A DNA stretch of 42,124 bases from positions 1 to 42,124 of the forward strand of contig DYEF01000099.1 of NCBI GenBank assembly GCA_020725805.1. Direction: 5' to 3'. Shown here piece after piece: positions 25,687 through 33,733 of this stretch; the stretch's first letter is position 1; each line of letters starts with the position of its first letter. The notes under the pieces are model-generated. The model did not search any database. It was not told the DNA's origin and saw only the letters and a program-made list of their open reading frames with translations. The position numbers and the translations under genes were made by a program. Source of the stretch: Bdellovibrio sp. (lineage in GTDB: Bacteria > Myxococcota > SpSt-1050).

Positions 25687-25714
25687 TTGACAAGAAGGTC
25701 TTGGTTAATATTAT
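25687..25714 (+). promoter_or_regulatory. Promoter of por operon
   Basis: TTGACA (25687-25692), a 16-base spacer and TATTAT (25709-25714) predict a transcript start near 25721. The leader of about 80 bases contains a small CCTCA/TGAGG hairpin (25728-25738). This excludes the longer porG frame that would begin at 25701. Confidence 0.65.
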
Positions 25715-25802
25715 CACTCCGTCCTCATTGAGGCTTAATAACCTTGATGCAGACGTTTTTGAAAGTAAATTAATTACCTTAATTTACGGAAGGAAGGTCA
25801 AT

Positions 25803-26351
25803 ATGCTTGAAATCAGATTTCACGGAAGAGGCGGACAGGGGGCAGTGACCTCTGTTGAACTCTTTGCCATCTCCGCCATTGCCGAAGGGAAGTATGCACA
25901 GGGTTTCCCTTCCTTCGGACCTGAGAGGAGAGGCGCCCCTGTTATGGCATTTCTGAGGATTTCGGAGAAGCCTGTCAGAATAAGGTCAAAGATCTACAGC
26001 CCCGATGTAGTGGTGATTCTCGACCCGTCACTTGTTGATGTGGCCAATCCGGTATCAGGGCTCAAAAAGGGCGGAATAGTGGTAATAAATACATCTAAGC
26101 CGCACGAGGAGTTCTCGGAGAAGTTCAGAGGCTTTAAGGTAGCTGTAGTAGATGCCTATAAAATAGCAAAGGAAGAGATGGGCGTGAATATTGTCAATAC
26201 CACAATGCTTGGTGCACTCATCAGGGCAACCGATGCGATAAAACTCAAATCAATAGAAGAACCTGTACGGGAGCGTTTTGGCAGGATTGCCGAAAAGAAT
26301 ATTAATGCCCTGAAGAGGGCCTATAAAGAGACAAGTATTAAGGAGTTGTGA
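25803..26351 (+). CDS. porG: Pyruvate-type ferredoxin oxidoreductase, gamma subunit
   Basis: The 182-residue gamma subunit carries the family signature MLEIRFHGRGGQGAVTSVELFAI at its start, followed by YAQGFPSFGPERRGAPVMAFLRI and a later NTTMLGALIRATDAI. In the four-subunit 2-oxoacid oxidoreductases this subunit helps bind CoA. The frame could be extended to 25701, but the promoter lies there, and GGAAGG precedes ATG 25803, which gives the family's normal N-terminus. It is the first gene of a seven-gene run, one base before porD. Confidence 0.93.
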   Translation: MLEIRFHGRGGQGAVTSVELFAISAIAEGKYAQGFPSFGPERRGAPVMAFLRISEKPVRIRSKIYSPDVVVILDPSLVDVANPVSGLKKGGIVVINTSKPHEEFSEKFRGFKVAVVDAYKIAKEEMGVNIVNTTMLGALIRATDAIKLKSIEEPVRERFGRIAEKNINALKRAYKETSIKEL

Positions 26352-26352
26352 T

Positions 26353-26646
26353 ATGCCGAAACCAATGGAAGAATATAAGTGGCACGAACTTAGGATTGGC
26401 TGTGTAATCGAAGAGGTCGGCTCTGCAAGGGAGTATAAGACCGGTGGCTGGCGTTCAATGAAGCCGGTATGGGATGAGTCCAGATGCATAAAATGCGGGT
26501 TGTGCTGGTTGTACTGCCCCGATGCGGCTATATATCAGAAGGAGGACGGCTTCTTTACGGCAGATCTGGATTACTGCAAGGGTTGCGGTATCTGTGCACA
26601 TGAGTGCTGGCCGAAGGCAATTAAAATGGTGGAGGACGAGAAATGA
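26353..26646 (+). CDS. porD: Pyruvate-type ferredoxin oxidoreductase, delta subunit
   Basis: This 97-residue ferredoxin-like subunit has two [4Fe-4S] motifs, CIKCGLCWLYCPDA (about residues 42-55) and CKGCGICAHECWPKA, and carries electrons out of the TPP site. AAGGAG lies shortly before its ATG. The stop overlaps the porA start by four bases. The N-terminal region (KTGGWRSMKPVWDESRC) is typical of PorD. Confidence 0.94.
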   Translation: MPKPMEEYKWHELRIGCVIEEVGSAREYKTGGWRSMKPVWDESRCIKCGLCWLYCPDAAIYQKEDGFFTADLDYCKGCGICAHECWPKAIKMVEDEK

Positions 26647-27818
26647 AAAAGGGAATAGAAGTATCAATAGCTGCCTCTGAGGCGGCAAAACTTGCAAGGG
26701 TTGAAGCGATTGCTGCATACCCCATTACACCTCAGACACATATAGTCGAACACCTGTCCGATATCGTTGCAAACGGTGAACTGGATGCTGTCTATGTGAC
26801 AGTGGAATCCGAACACTCGGCAATGTCAGCCTGTATAGGCACATCGGCGGCCGGTGCGAGGACATTTACGTCTACAAGCGCACAGGGACTCGAACTGATG
26901 CACGAAATTCTGTTTATTGCCTCTGCATTGAGGCTTCCTATCGTAATGGCAGTGGCAAACAGGGCACTCTCGGCACCGCTTTCAATCTGGAATGACCATT
27001 CGGATGTGATGGCGGCAAGGGACTGCGGCTGGATACAGCTCTTCTGTGAAAACGGTCAGGAGGTGGTGGATACCATAATAATGGCATTCAGAATCGCCGA
27101 GGACCACAGGGTACTGCTGCCCGTTATGGTTAATCTTGACGGTTTTCAGCTTTCACACGTGGTCGAACCGATAGATTTCCCCGACCAGAAGGATGTGGAT
27201 AAATTCCTGCCGGATTATAAACCTCTCTATACACTCCATCCCGACAGGCCGTTGACTATGGGCGCATATGCCACACCGGAGCTTTATACAGAGGCAAAGT
27301 TTGCTCAGGAACAGGCTATCATTAATTCACTGCCGGTAATAAAGGAGATTCTCTCCGAGTATTCGAAGAAGTTCAAACGGAAATATAACATTCTCGAGAC
27401 ATACAATTTCGAAAAATCGGATACAGTTTTTATTGCAATGGGTTCAGTTAACGAAAATATTATGACCGCAATCGACACCCTCAAAAAGGATAAGAAGTCC
27501 TGCGGTCTTGTTAAGGTCAGACTATTCAGACCATTTCCGGATGCCGAACTCGCCGCACTCCTTGAGAAGAAGAAGAACGTAATAGTAATCGACAGGGCTA
27601 TGCCTGCGGGCGGTATGAACGGCCCGGTATACAATGAAGTTGCAGCGCTTTTGCGAAGGTATAACATAAAGGCAAACCTGTTCAACTATATCGTAGGGCT
27701 TGGAGGAAGGGACGTCCTTCCGGAAGATTTTATCTCAGTCTATGACGAGGTAGTTAAGGCCAAAAAAGGTAAGTCAAAGGAAAAAACCAACTATAAAGTT
27801 ATAGGAGTCAGAGCATGA
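26643..27818 (+). CDS. porA: Pyruvate-type ferredoxin oxidoreductase, alpha subunit
   Basis: This 391-residue subunit holds the pyrimidine-binding half of the TPP enzyme. Visible are AAYPITPQTHIVEHLSD (about 23-39), ESEHSAMSACIGTSAAGART (59-78), TSAQGLELMHEILFIASALRLPIVMAVANRA, and SIWNDHSDVMAARDCGWIQLFCENGQE, which resembles PorA of pyruvate enzymes more than the 2-oxoglutarate or indolepyruvate branches. It oxidises the 2-oxoacid with CoA to acyl-CoA, CO2 and reduced ferredoxin. It overlaps its neighbours by four bases on both sides. 2-Ketoisovalerate is an alternative substrate, given the aminotransferase elsewhere in the window. Confidence 0.92.
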   Translation: MKKGIEVSIAASEAAKLARVEAIAAYPITPQTHIVEHLSDIVANGELDAVYVTVESEHSAMSACIGTSAAGARTFTSTSAQGLELMHEILFIASALRLPIVMAVANRALSAPLSIWNDHSDVMAARDCGWIQLFCENGQEVVDTIIMAFRIAEDHRVLLPVMVNLDGFQLSHVVEPIDFPDQKDVDKFLPDYKPLYTLHPDRPLTMGAYATPELYTEAKFAQEQAIINSLPVIKEILSEYSKKFKRKYNILETYNFEKSDTVFIAMGSVNENIMTAIDTLKKDKKSCGLVKVRLFRPFPDAELAALLEKKKNVIVIDRAMPAGGMNGPVYNEVAALLRRYNIKANLFNYIVGLGGRDVLPEDFISVYDEVVKAKKGKSKEKTNYKVIGVRA

Positions 27819-28747
27819 TGTTACCAAATATAGAAATTTATGCACCAAATGTTGTGCCGAAGGAAGAGTTTGTTGTGTCCGGTCACCGTGCCTGTCAGGG
27901 GTGTGCGGAGGTTCTGGCATTAAGACATGCACTGAAGATCTTTGGTAAGGATACAATAATTGCGATGGCCACGGGGTGTATGGAGATTATCTCAACCCCG
28001 CTTCCGACAACTGCATGGACACAGCCATGGATTCACGTTGCGTTTGAGAATGCAGCAGCTGTTGCATCAGGTATCGAGGCCGGACTCAGGATTCTCAGGA
28101 AGAAGGGCAAGATACCCGATAAGGATATCCATATAGTAGCAATCGGAGGTGACGGCGGGACCGCGGACATCGGACTGCAGGCATTATCCGGGGCTCTCGA
28201 GAGATATCACAAATTTACCTACATCTGCGTCGACAACGAAGCATATATGAATACAGGCATTCAGAGGTCCTCTTCCACTCCGTACGGTGCGTCCACGACC
28301 ACATCTCCAGCAGGGAAGGTCTCGATAGGACAGCAGACATGGAAGAAGGATATGGTAAAGATTGCGGCTGCCCATAACATTCCCTATGTTGCAACCGCCT
28401 GTCCGTCGTATCCGTTCGATCTGATAGAGAAGGTCAAGCAGGCAAAGATGGCAAATGGTCCGTCTTATCTGCATTTCCTCTCGGTCTGCCCTACGGGCTG
28501 GAGAATTCCCTCGGAAGCCGCTATCAAATACGGCAGGCTTGCAGTAGAGACAGGAATATTCCCTCTCTACGAAATCAAAGACGGCAAATACAGGATTACA
28601 TACAATCCCGAGCCCTTAAGACCGGTCAAGGATTATCTCAAAGGTCAGGGCAGATTCAGACATCTGACTGACGAACATATCGAGTATATCCAGAAAAGAA
28701 CCAATGAACACTGGGAAGAGATCAAGAAGCTTGCTTCACTGAAATAG
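27815..28747 (+). CDS. porB: Pyruvate-type ferredoxin oxidoreductase, beta subunit
   Basis: This 310-residue TPP-binding subunit shows SGHRACQGCAEVLALRHAL (Cys pair for a [4Fe-4S] cluster), MATGCMEIISTPLPTTAW, the TPP-Mg motif IGGDGGTADIGLQALSGALER followed by DNEAYMNTGIQRSSSTPYGA, and SVCPTGWR near the end. The double ATG at its start overlaps porA by four bases. Only eight bases separate its stop from the NuoE-like gene, with GGAGG between, so the oxidoreductase and the NADH module appear to be one transcript. Confidence 0.95.
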   Translation: MMLPNIEIYAPNVVPKEEFVVSGHRACQGCAEVLALRHALKIFGKDTIIAMATGCMEIISTPLPTTAWTQPWIHVAFENAAAVASGIEAGLRILRKKGKIPDKDIHIVAIGGDGGTADIGLQALSGALERYHKFTYICVDNEAYMNTGIQRSSSTPYGASTTTSPAGKVSIGQQTWKKDMVKIAAAHNIPYVATACPSYPFDLIEKVKQAKMANGPSYLHFLSVCPTGWRIPSEAAIKYGRLAVETGIFPLYEIKDGKYRITYNPEPLRPVKDYLKGQGRFRHLTDEHIEYIQKRTNEHWEEIKKLASLK

Positions 28748-28755
28748 GAGGTTTT

Positions 28756-29223
28756 ATGGAAACAGACAGGGCAAAACTTGACAATACTATAGCAAAATAC
28801 GGCAATGACAGGTCGCTTCTTCTGAGTATGTTTCAGGATATTCAGAGGGAGTACAGATATCTGCCCAAGGAGGCAATAAAATATGTATGTGAGAAACTGA
28901 ATATCCCTGTGGTGAAGGGGTATGAAATGGCGACTTTCTATAAATCCCTCTCGCTTGTGCCCAGAGGGAAGCATACGATTCACGTATGTATGGGAACTGC
29001 CTGCCACCTCAAGGGTGCACCCGGTGTACTTGAGGCTTTCGAGAGAGACCTGAAGGTGAAACGTGGCGGCACTACAGAGGATATGCTCTTTACTCTCGAA
29101 TCGGTAAACTGCCTCGGAGCCTGTGCCCTTGCCCCTCTTGTAAGGGTGGATGAGAAGGATTTTGGCAAGGTAAACCAGACGAGTGTAAAAAATATTATTG
29201 ATGAATATAAACGCGGAGAGTGA
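28756..29223 (+). CDS. NuoE-like [2Fe-2S] subunit of the Por operon
   Basis: The 155 residues form a NuoE/HydC-family thioredoxin-fold subunit with [2Fe-2S] ligands Cys78, 83, 119 and 123 (CMGTAC ... CLGAC) and the N-terminal LLSMFQDIQREYRYLPKEA helices. It is a paralogue of the protein at 5453, which has the same cysteine spacing within each pair but a different sequence. AGGAGG precedes the ATG. The NuoF-like gene follows after 3 bases. Its place after porB is unusual and suggests service to the 2-oxoacid oxidoreductase. Confidence 0.88.
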   Translation: METDRAKLDNTIAKYGNDRSLLLSMFQDIQREYRYLPKEAIKYVCEKLNIPVVKGYEMATFYKSLSLVPRGKHTIHVCMGTACHLKGAPGVLEAFERDLKVKRGGTTEDMLFTLESVNCLGACALAPLVRVDEKDFGKVNQTSVKNIIDEYKRGE

Positions 29224-29226
29224 AAT

Positions 29227-31080
29227 ATGTCAGTTTCAATTCAGAGACTCGAAGAGATAAAAAAGGATTTTTTGTCAAAACAGAAAGTATTCCAGAAGAC
29301 CATAAGGGTCTGCTGCGGGACAGGGTGTATCTCCTCAGGCGCATTAAAGGTTCTCGAGAAGCTAAGAACTGCCCTGAAGACGGAAGGACTTGATGAGAAG
29401 GTAAAGGTTATCGAGACGGGCTGTCACGGTTTCTGTGAGAGAGGCCCGATATTTGTCTTCGGTGAGAATGATATCTTCTATCAGATGGTCGGAAAAAGGA
29501 ATATTGATGCGGATGTCAGCGCCCTCATAGAGACTGTCAAATCAGATAAGATTGCCCAGAATCTTCTCTATCCTGACCCGAATGACAAGACTAAGAAGTT
29601 TGTGGCAACAAGAGAGATACCTTTTTACAGCGGTCAGCAGAAGATTGTTCTTCACCTCAATGGTTATATCGACCCCGAGAGCATAGAAGACTATATTGCA
29701 AGAGGCGGTTATGTGGCACTCCACAAAGCACTTCAGATGAAGCCCGAGGAAGTCATTGACTGGATTGACAGGTCCGGACTAAGAGGCAGAGGCGGCGGTG
29801 GTTTCAGAACAGGCAGAAAGTGGAGGTCCTGCAGGGAGGCTCACGGCTCACCCAAATATATAGTTGCCAACGGAGATGAAGGTGACCCGGGTGCGTTTAT
29901 GGACCGTTCAATAATGGAAGGTAATCCCCACGCTATTCTTGAAGGTATGATAATAGGCGGATATGCCATTGGTTCGAATGACGGATATATTTATGTCCGC
30001 GACGAATATCCGCTTGCCGTCAAGAGACTTACAAAAGCGATTGAAGATGCAAGGAGGCTCGGACTCTTAGGTGATAATATATTTGGCACCGGCTTTAGGT
30101 TTGACATCAGAATATTCAGGGGCGGCGGCGCATTTGTATGCGGAGAATCCACGGCACTTATGCAGTCTCTCGAAGGTAAAATAGGAGAGCCCAAGGCAAA
30201 GTATATTCACACAGTCGAGAGAGGACTATGGGATAAGCCTACCAACCTTAATAATGTGGAGACCTGGGCGTGTGTCCCCCTGATTATCAATAACGGCTGG
30301 GAATGGTTTGCGAATATTGGTACAAAGAACAGTACTGGTACAAAAGTCTTTTCGCTCGTTGGAAAGGTCAACAACACCGGTCTTATCGAGGTCCCGATGG
30401 GACTGACTCTCAGAGAGATTATATTCAATCTCGGCGGCGGAATTCAGAAGGGCAGGAAGTTTAAGGCTGTTCAGACTGGAGGACCGTCCGGCGGCTGCAT
30501 CCCGGCAGAATATCTCGATACGCCCGTTGATTTCGATACGCTTACAGAACTGGGCTCAATGATGGGTTCGGGCGGAATGATAGTGATGGATGAGAGGAAC
30601 TGTATGGTGGATGTCGCAAGGTACTTTCTGAACTTTCTGGTTGAGGAGTCCTGCGGAAAGTGTGTTCCCTGCCGTGAGGGCGTAAAGAGGATGTACGAGA
30701 TTGTAGACAGGATCTGCAACGGCGAAGGCAGGGAAGGTGATATTGAGCATCTGGAGGAGCTAGGTAAGGCAGTAAAACTCGGTTCTCTCTGCGGACTCGG
30801 ACAGTCTGCGCCGAATCCGGTTCTTTCGACAATAAGGTATTTCAGGGAGGAATACGAGGAACATATCAAACATAAGAAGTGCAGGGCGGGTGTCTGTAAA
30901 CCTCTTATAACCATTAAAATCAACGAAAAGTGTAACGGTTGTATGGTCTGCGCCAGAAACTGTCCTGTCAGCTGTATCTCCGGAGAGAAGCAGAAGCCGC
31001 ACGTAATTGACCAGAGCAAATGTATTAAATGTCAGATCTGCTATGATGTATGCAGATTTGATGCCGTAACGATAGAGTAA
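29227..31080 (+). CDS. NuoF/HydB-like FMN, NAD(H) subunit of the Por operon
   Basis: This 617-residue subunit has an N-terminal [2Fe-2S] thioredoxin-like domain with full ligands (Cys29 or 30, 34, 66, 70), an FMN/NADH core with [41 protein letters not shown] and [11 protein letters not shown], a [4Fe-4S] site [16 protein letters not shown], and a C-terminal two-cluster ferredoxin domain ([15 protein letters not shown] and [11 protein letters not shown]). It matches HydB-type bifurcating subunits rather than soluble complex I NuoF, which lacks the terminal ferredoxin domain. It would reduce or oxidise NAD(H). GGAGAG precedes the ATG. It is the second NuoF paralogue in the window and differs from the first by having the complete N-terminal cluster. 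Confidence 0.9.
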   Translation: MSVSIQRLEEIKKDFLSKQKVFQKTIRVCCGTGCISSGALKVLEKLRTALKTEGLDEKVKVIETGCHGFCERGPIFVFGENDIFYQMVGKRNIDADVSALIETVKSDKIAQNLLYPDPNDKTKKFVATREIPFYSGQQKIVLHLNGYIDPESIEDYIARGGYVALHKALQMKPEEVIDWIDRSGLRGRGGGGFRTGRKWRSCREAHGSPKYIVANGDEGDPGAFMDRSIMEGNPHAILEGMIIGGYAIGSNDGYIYVRDEYPLAVKRLTKAIEDARRLGLLGDNIFGTGFRFDIRIFRGGGAFVCGESTALMQSLEGKIGEPKAKYIHTVERGLWDKPTNLNNVETWACVPLIINNGWEWFANIGTKNSTGTKVFSLVGKVNNTGLIEVPMGLTLREIIFNLGGGIQKGRKFKAVQTGGPSGGCIPAEYLDTPVDFDTLTELGSMMGSGGMIVMDERNCMVDVARYFLNFLVEESCGKCVPCREGVKRMYEIVDRICNGEGREGDIEHLEELGKAVKLGSLCGLGQSAPNPVLSTIRYFREEYEEHIKHKKCRAGVCKPLITIKINEKCNGCMVCARNCPVSCISGEKQKPHVIDQSKCIKCQICYDVCRFDAVTIE

Positions 31081-31090
31081 GGAGAGGCCT

Positions 31091-31804
31091 ATGGTTAAAT
31101 TCAAGATTGACAATAAAGTAGTTGAGGCAAAAGAAGGTGAATATCTGCTGGATGTGGCAAGAAGGTACGGGTTCAGTATCCCGACTCTCTGTCATCACGA
31201 GGCACTCGGTTCTGACGGGAGATGCAGGGTCTGTGTGGTGGAGGTGAAGACCAGGTGGAGGAAGAGAATTGTAACGAGCTGTCTCTTTCCTGTTTCAAAG
31301 GATATCGAGGAGGTCTATACTGCATCCGAAGATGTGAAGCTTGTCCGCAGGACTGTTCTTGAACTCCTTCTCGCAAGATGTCCCGAGTCCGACGTAATCC
31401 GTTATATGGCTGCCAAATACGGTATTACCGAACCAAGGTATAAAAAGGATACGGATAAAGGCAAATGTATTCTCTGCAATATGTGTGTGAGGACCTGTGA
31501 GAATATCGTAGGAGTCTCGGCAATCGGTATAATCGGCAAGGGACCCGAAAAGAAGATTTCCCCGCCTTTCAGAGAGGCATCGGATGCCTGCATTGGCTGC
31601 GGTGCCTGTGTCGCTGTCTGCCCGACCGGTCATATCTTTATGGAGGACAAGGACGGTATCAGGCTGATCTGGAGGAAGAGATTCGAACTTGCGGTATGTC
31701 CGAAGTGCGGCAGATACCACGCCCCTGTTGAGCAGCTCGAGTTTATCTCCAAAAAGACCAATGTCCCGATGGAAGAGCTTCTGGTCTGCACAAACTGCAG
31801 ATAA
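31091..31804 (+). CDS. HoxU/NuoG-N-like ferredoxin subunit with zinc-ribbon tail
   Basis: This 237-residue iron-sulfur subunit has a [2Fe-2S] domain (Cys34, 45, 48, 64), two [4Fe-4S] motifs (Cys126, 129, 132, 136 and Cys167, 170, 173, 177), and a C-terminal pair of CxxC motifs (203/206 and 233/236) resembling a zinc ribbon or rubredoxin-like knuckle. It corresponds to the N-terminal part of NuoG or HydA but stops before any hydrogenase or molybdopterin domain. It could wire the NuoEF pair to ferredoxin or directly to PorD. AGGAGAGG precedes the ATG. It is the last gene of the operon; no clear terminator follows before the AT-rich McrBC block. Confidence 0.85.
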   Translation: MVKFKIDNKVVEAKEGEYLLDVARRYGFSIPTLCHHEALGSDGRCRVCVVEVKTRWRKRIVTSCLFPVSKDIEEVYTASEDVKLVRRTVLELLLARCPESDVIRYMAAKYGITEPRYKKDTDKGKCILCNMCVRTCENIVGVSAIGIIGKGPEKKISPPFREASDACIGCGACVAVCPTGHIFMEDKDGIRLIWRKRFELAVCPKCGRYHAPVEQLEFISKKTNVPMEELLVCTNCR

Positions 31805-31950
31805 TTGCTCTTTTTCCTCTTCGTTCAAAGAATGTATTTAGTCTTGCATAATTAAATAATATTTGCATCACACGGGAATTACAGAAATAGTAGATGCGTG
31901 TTGGTTGATATATATTGCAATTTTTCAGCAATTAATTTAGATTAGAGAGC

Positions 31951-33714
31951 GTGAGTAAAGAAAAAGAAAATAATACTGAAGGCTATTTGTTCGATACGGA
32001 ATTTAATGATGAATCTAATAGTACAAAATGGCATAATAAGCTACTTAATAAAATAAATGAAAGATTTAAGAATATTCTTACTTCTTATAGCATAAAGAGG
32101 ATTAAGTCGAGTATTTTATATGTTGAGAATAAGATTATAGAAGATATTTCTATAGACAGGTTTTCAAAAAAGGGGAAGGTTTTATATCCAAAGATAAAGT
32201 TTACTTTTAGCAAAGATAGTATGAAGTATGGATTATGTCTTGAGAAGATTAGTCAGAAATTGATGGAAGAGAAAGATTTCAAGTTCAGTCCTACGAAATA
32301 CATTGAGAATTATTTAGACAAGATTATAACCTTTCTTAATGATGGTTATACTCTGTTAGTTTCAGTTGGTGAAAAGAAAAATATAAAAGAGAAAAAGTTT
32401 CAAAAGATCGTAAGATCTGATTTAGAGAAAGAGATAAAGAACATAATTGAAAATGAAGAAAGAACCGAATTCTTTTTATTTAAGGAGTTGAGTAAAAATG
32501 AGATATTACAGGATCAGGATAAAGCGTTCAAGACCTTTGCTGAAGAAATAGACAATATTTACGAGAAACTCCTTTCTAAAATTACTGAGGAATATTATAA
32601 AGATGTTCAAGAGTATTACAATAAGGGGACAGAGATGAAAAGCGATAAATCTACAGAAATGATAAAGAACTTTGATGAAGTAATAAAAAGTTGTAAACAG
32701 ATAGTATTTTATGGACCACCCGGAACTGGCAAGACTTATCTTGCAAGAGAGATTGCCAAGAGTATAGGAAAGGAGACAGTAAAAAGTCTTGCTAATTTAA
32801 TTTCAGGAGACAAAGAGAATGAGAGCAATTTGTCTGCGTTCTATAAATTAGTAGTCTTTCATCCTTCATACGAATATGAGCATTTTATAAGGGGATTAAG
32901 ACCATTTGCTGAAAATGGAGGGATAAATTTCAAGGTGATCGAAGGTCATTTTTTGCAGATTTGCTGGAAGGCACTATTTTGCTCTTACCATAATTTGAAA
33001 AACAATAAGGAAAAAAATATCAGTATTGATGATGTGGTTTCTAATACACAGAAAAATGATCGGTATTTCGTTCTAATCATTGATGAGATTAATCGTGGAA
33101 ATATACCAAATATATTTGGTGAACTTATCTATGGACTAGAAAAGGATAAAAGAGGTACAAAGATTGAATTGACCTATCCAATGCCTGCTATTGATGAAAT
33201 GGAGAAGATCCTTGTTGAGTTGAAGGTAACAGCGGGATTGAGTTTTGAAAAAAATGATATTGAAGAATTTTATAATTTGTTTGTTGTCGAGCCATATACA
33301 ATCAGAATTCCTCATAATATTCTTATAATTGGCACAATGAATACCTCTGATAGGTCTATCGGGACTATTGATGCCGCTATCAGGAGGAGGTTTGCTTTTA
33401 AGTATATAGGTCCTGATGAGACTAAGGTTGTTGATGAGTTTAAAGATGTTTTTTTATGGATTAATAATCTTTTTAGGGATAACGAGAATAGTGAGATTAG
33501 AGTAGGTGGTGTTGGTCATTCCTATTTTATGGGAGATGATAAAGAAATAGAATATAAGATAGAATACTATTTAATCCCGCTATTGAGGGAGTATTATGAA
33601 CTTGGAATAGCAGGTGAAAAGAGCGAAGATTTGCACAAGATATTATCAGAATGGGATAAGTTATCGGAGACCAAAGATATAAAAGAGAGATTTAAAATTC
33701 AACAGGTAATCTGA
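31951..33714 (+). CDS. mcrB: McrB-like GTP-dependent restriction subunit
   Basis: This 587-residue AAA+ motor of a McrBC-type modification-dependent restriction system has Walker A GPPGTGKT (255-262), YEHFIRGLRP, Walker B LIIDEINRGN (Asp378, Glu379) with FGELIYGLE, and MNTSDRSIGTIDAAIRRRF (from about 463), the McrB guanine-nucleotide region. Residues 1-250 are a Lys/Ile-rich, partly helical domain I do not recognise; in this family the variable N-terminus reads the DNA modification. The start is GTG 31951 with a poor ribosome site. Base composition is clearly more AT-rich than in flanking genes, a sign of transfer. McrC follows after 19 bases. Confidence 0.9.
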   Translation: MSKEKENNTEGYLFDTEFNDESNSTKWHNKLLNKINERFKNILTSYSIKRIKSSILYVENKIIEDISIDRFSKKGKVLYPKIKFTFSKDSMKYGLCLEKISQKLMEEKDFKFSPTKYIENYLDKIITFLNDGYTLLVSVGEKKNIKEKKFQKIVRSDLEKEIKNIIENEERTEFFLFKELSKNEILQDQDKAFKTFAEEIDNIYEKLLSKITEEYYKDVQEYYNKGTEMKSDKSTEMIKNFDEVIKSCKQIVFYGPPGTGKTYLAREIAKSIGKETVKSLANLISGDKENESNLSAFYKLVVFHPSYEYEHFIRGLRPFAENGGINFKVIEGHFLQICWKALFCSYHNLKNNKEKNISIDDVVSNTQKNDRYFVLIIDEINRGNIPNIFGELIYGLEKDKRGTKIELTYPMPAIDEMEKILVELKVTAGLSFEKNDIEEFYNLFVVEPYTIRIPHNILIIGTMNTSDRSIGTIDAAIRRRFAFKYIGPDETKVVDEFKDVFLWINNLFRDNENSEIRVGGVGHSYFMGDDKEIEYKIEYYLIPLLREYYELGIAGEKSEDLHKILSEWDKLSETKDIKERFKIQQVI

Positions 33715-33733
33715 AAGATGAGCCTATTAAAGT

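Noticed and set aside
25803-31804. Respiratory complex I fragment
   Set aside because: No membrane subunits or NuoBCDI-like genes are present, and NuoF has a C-terminal ferredoxin domain foreign to complex I.
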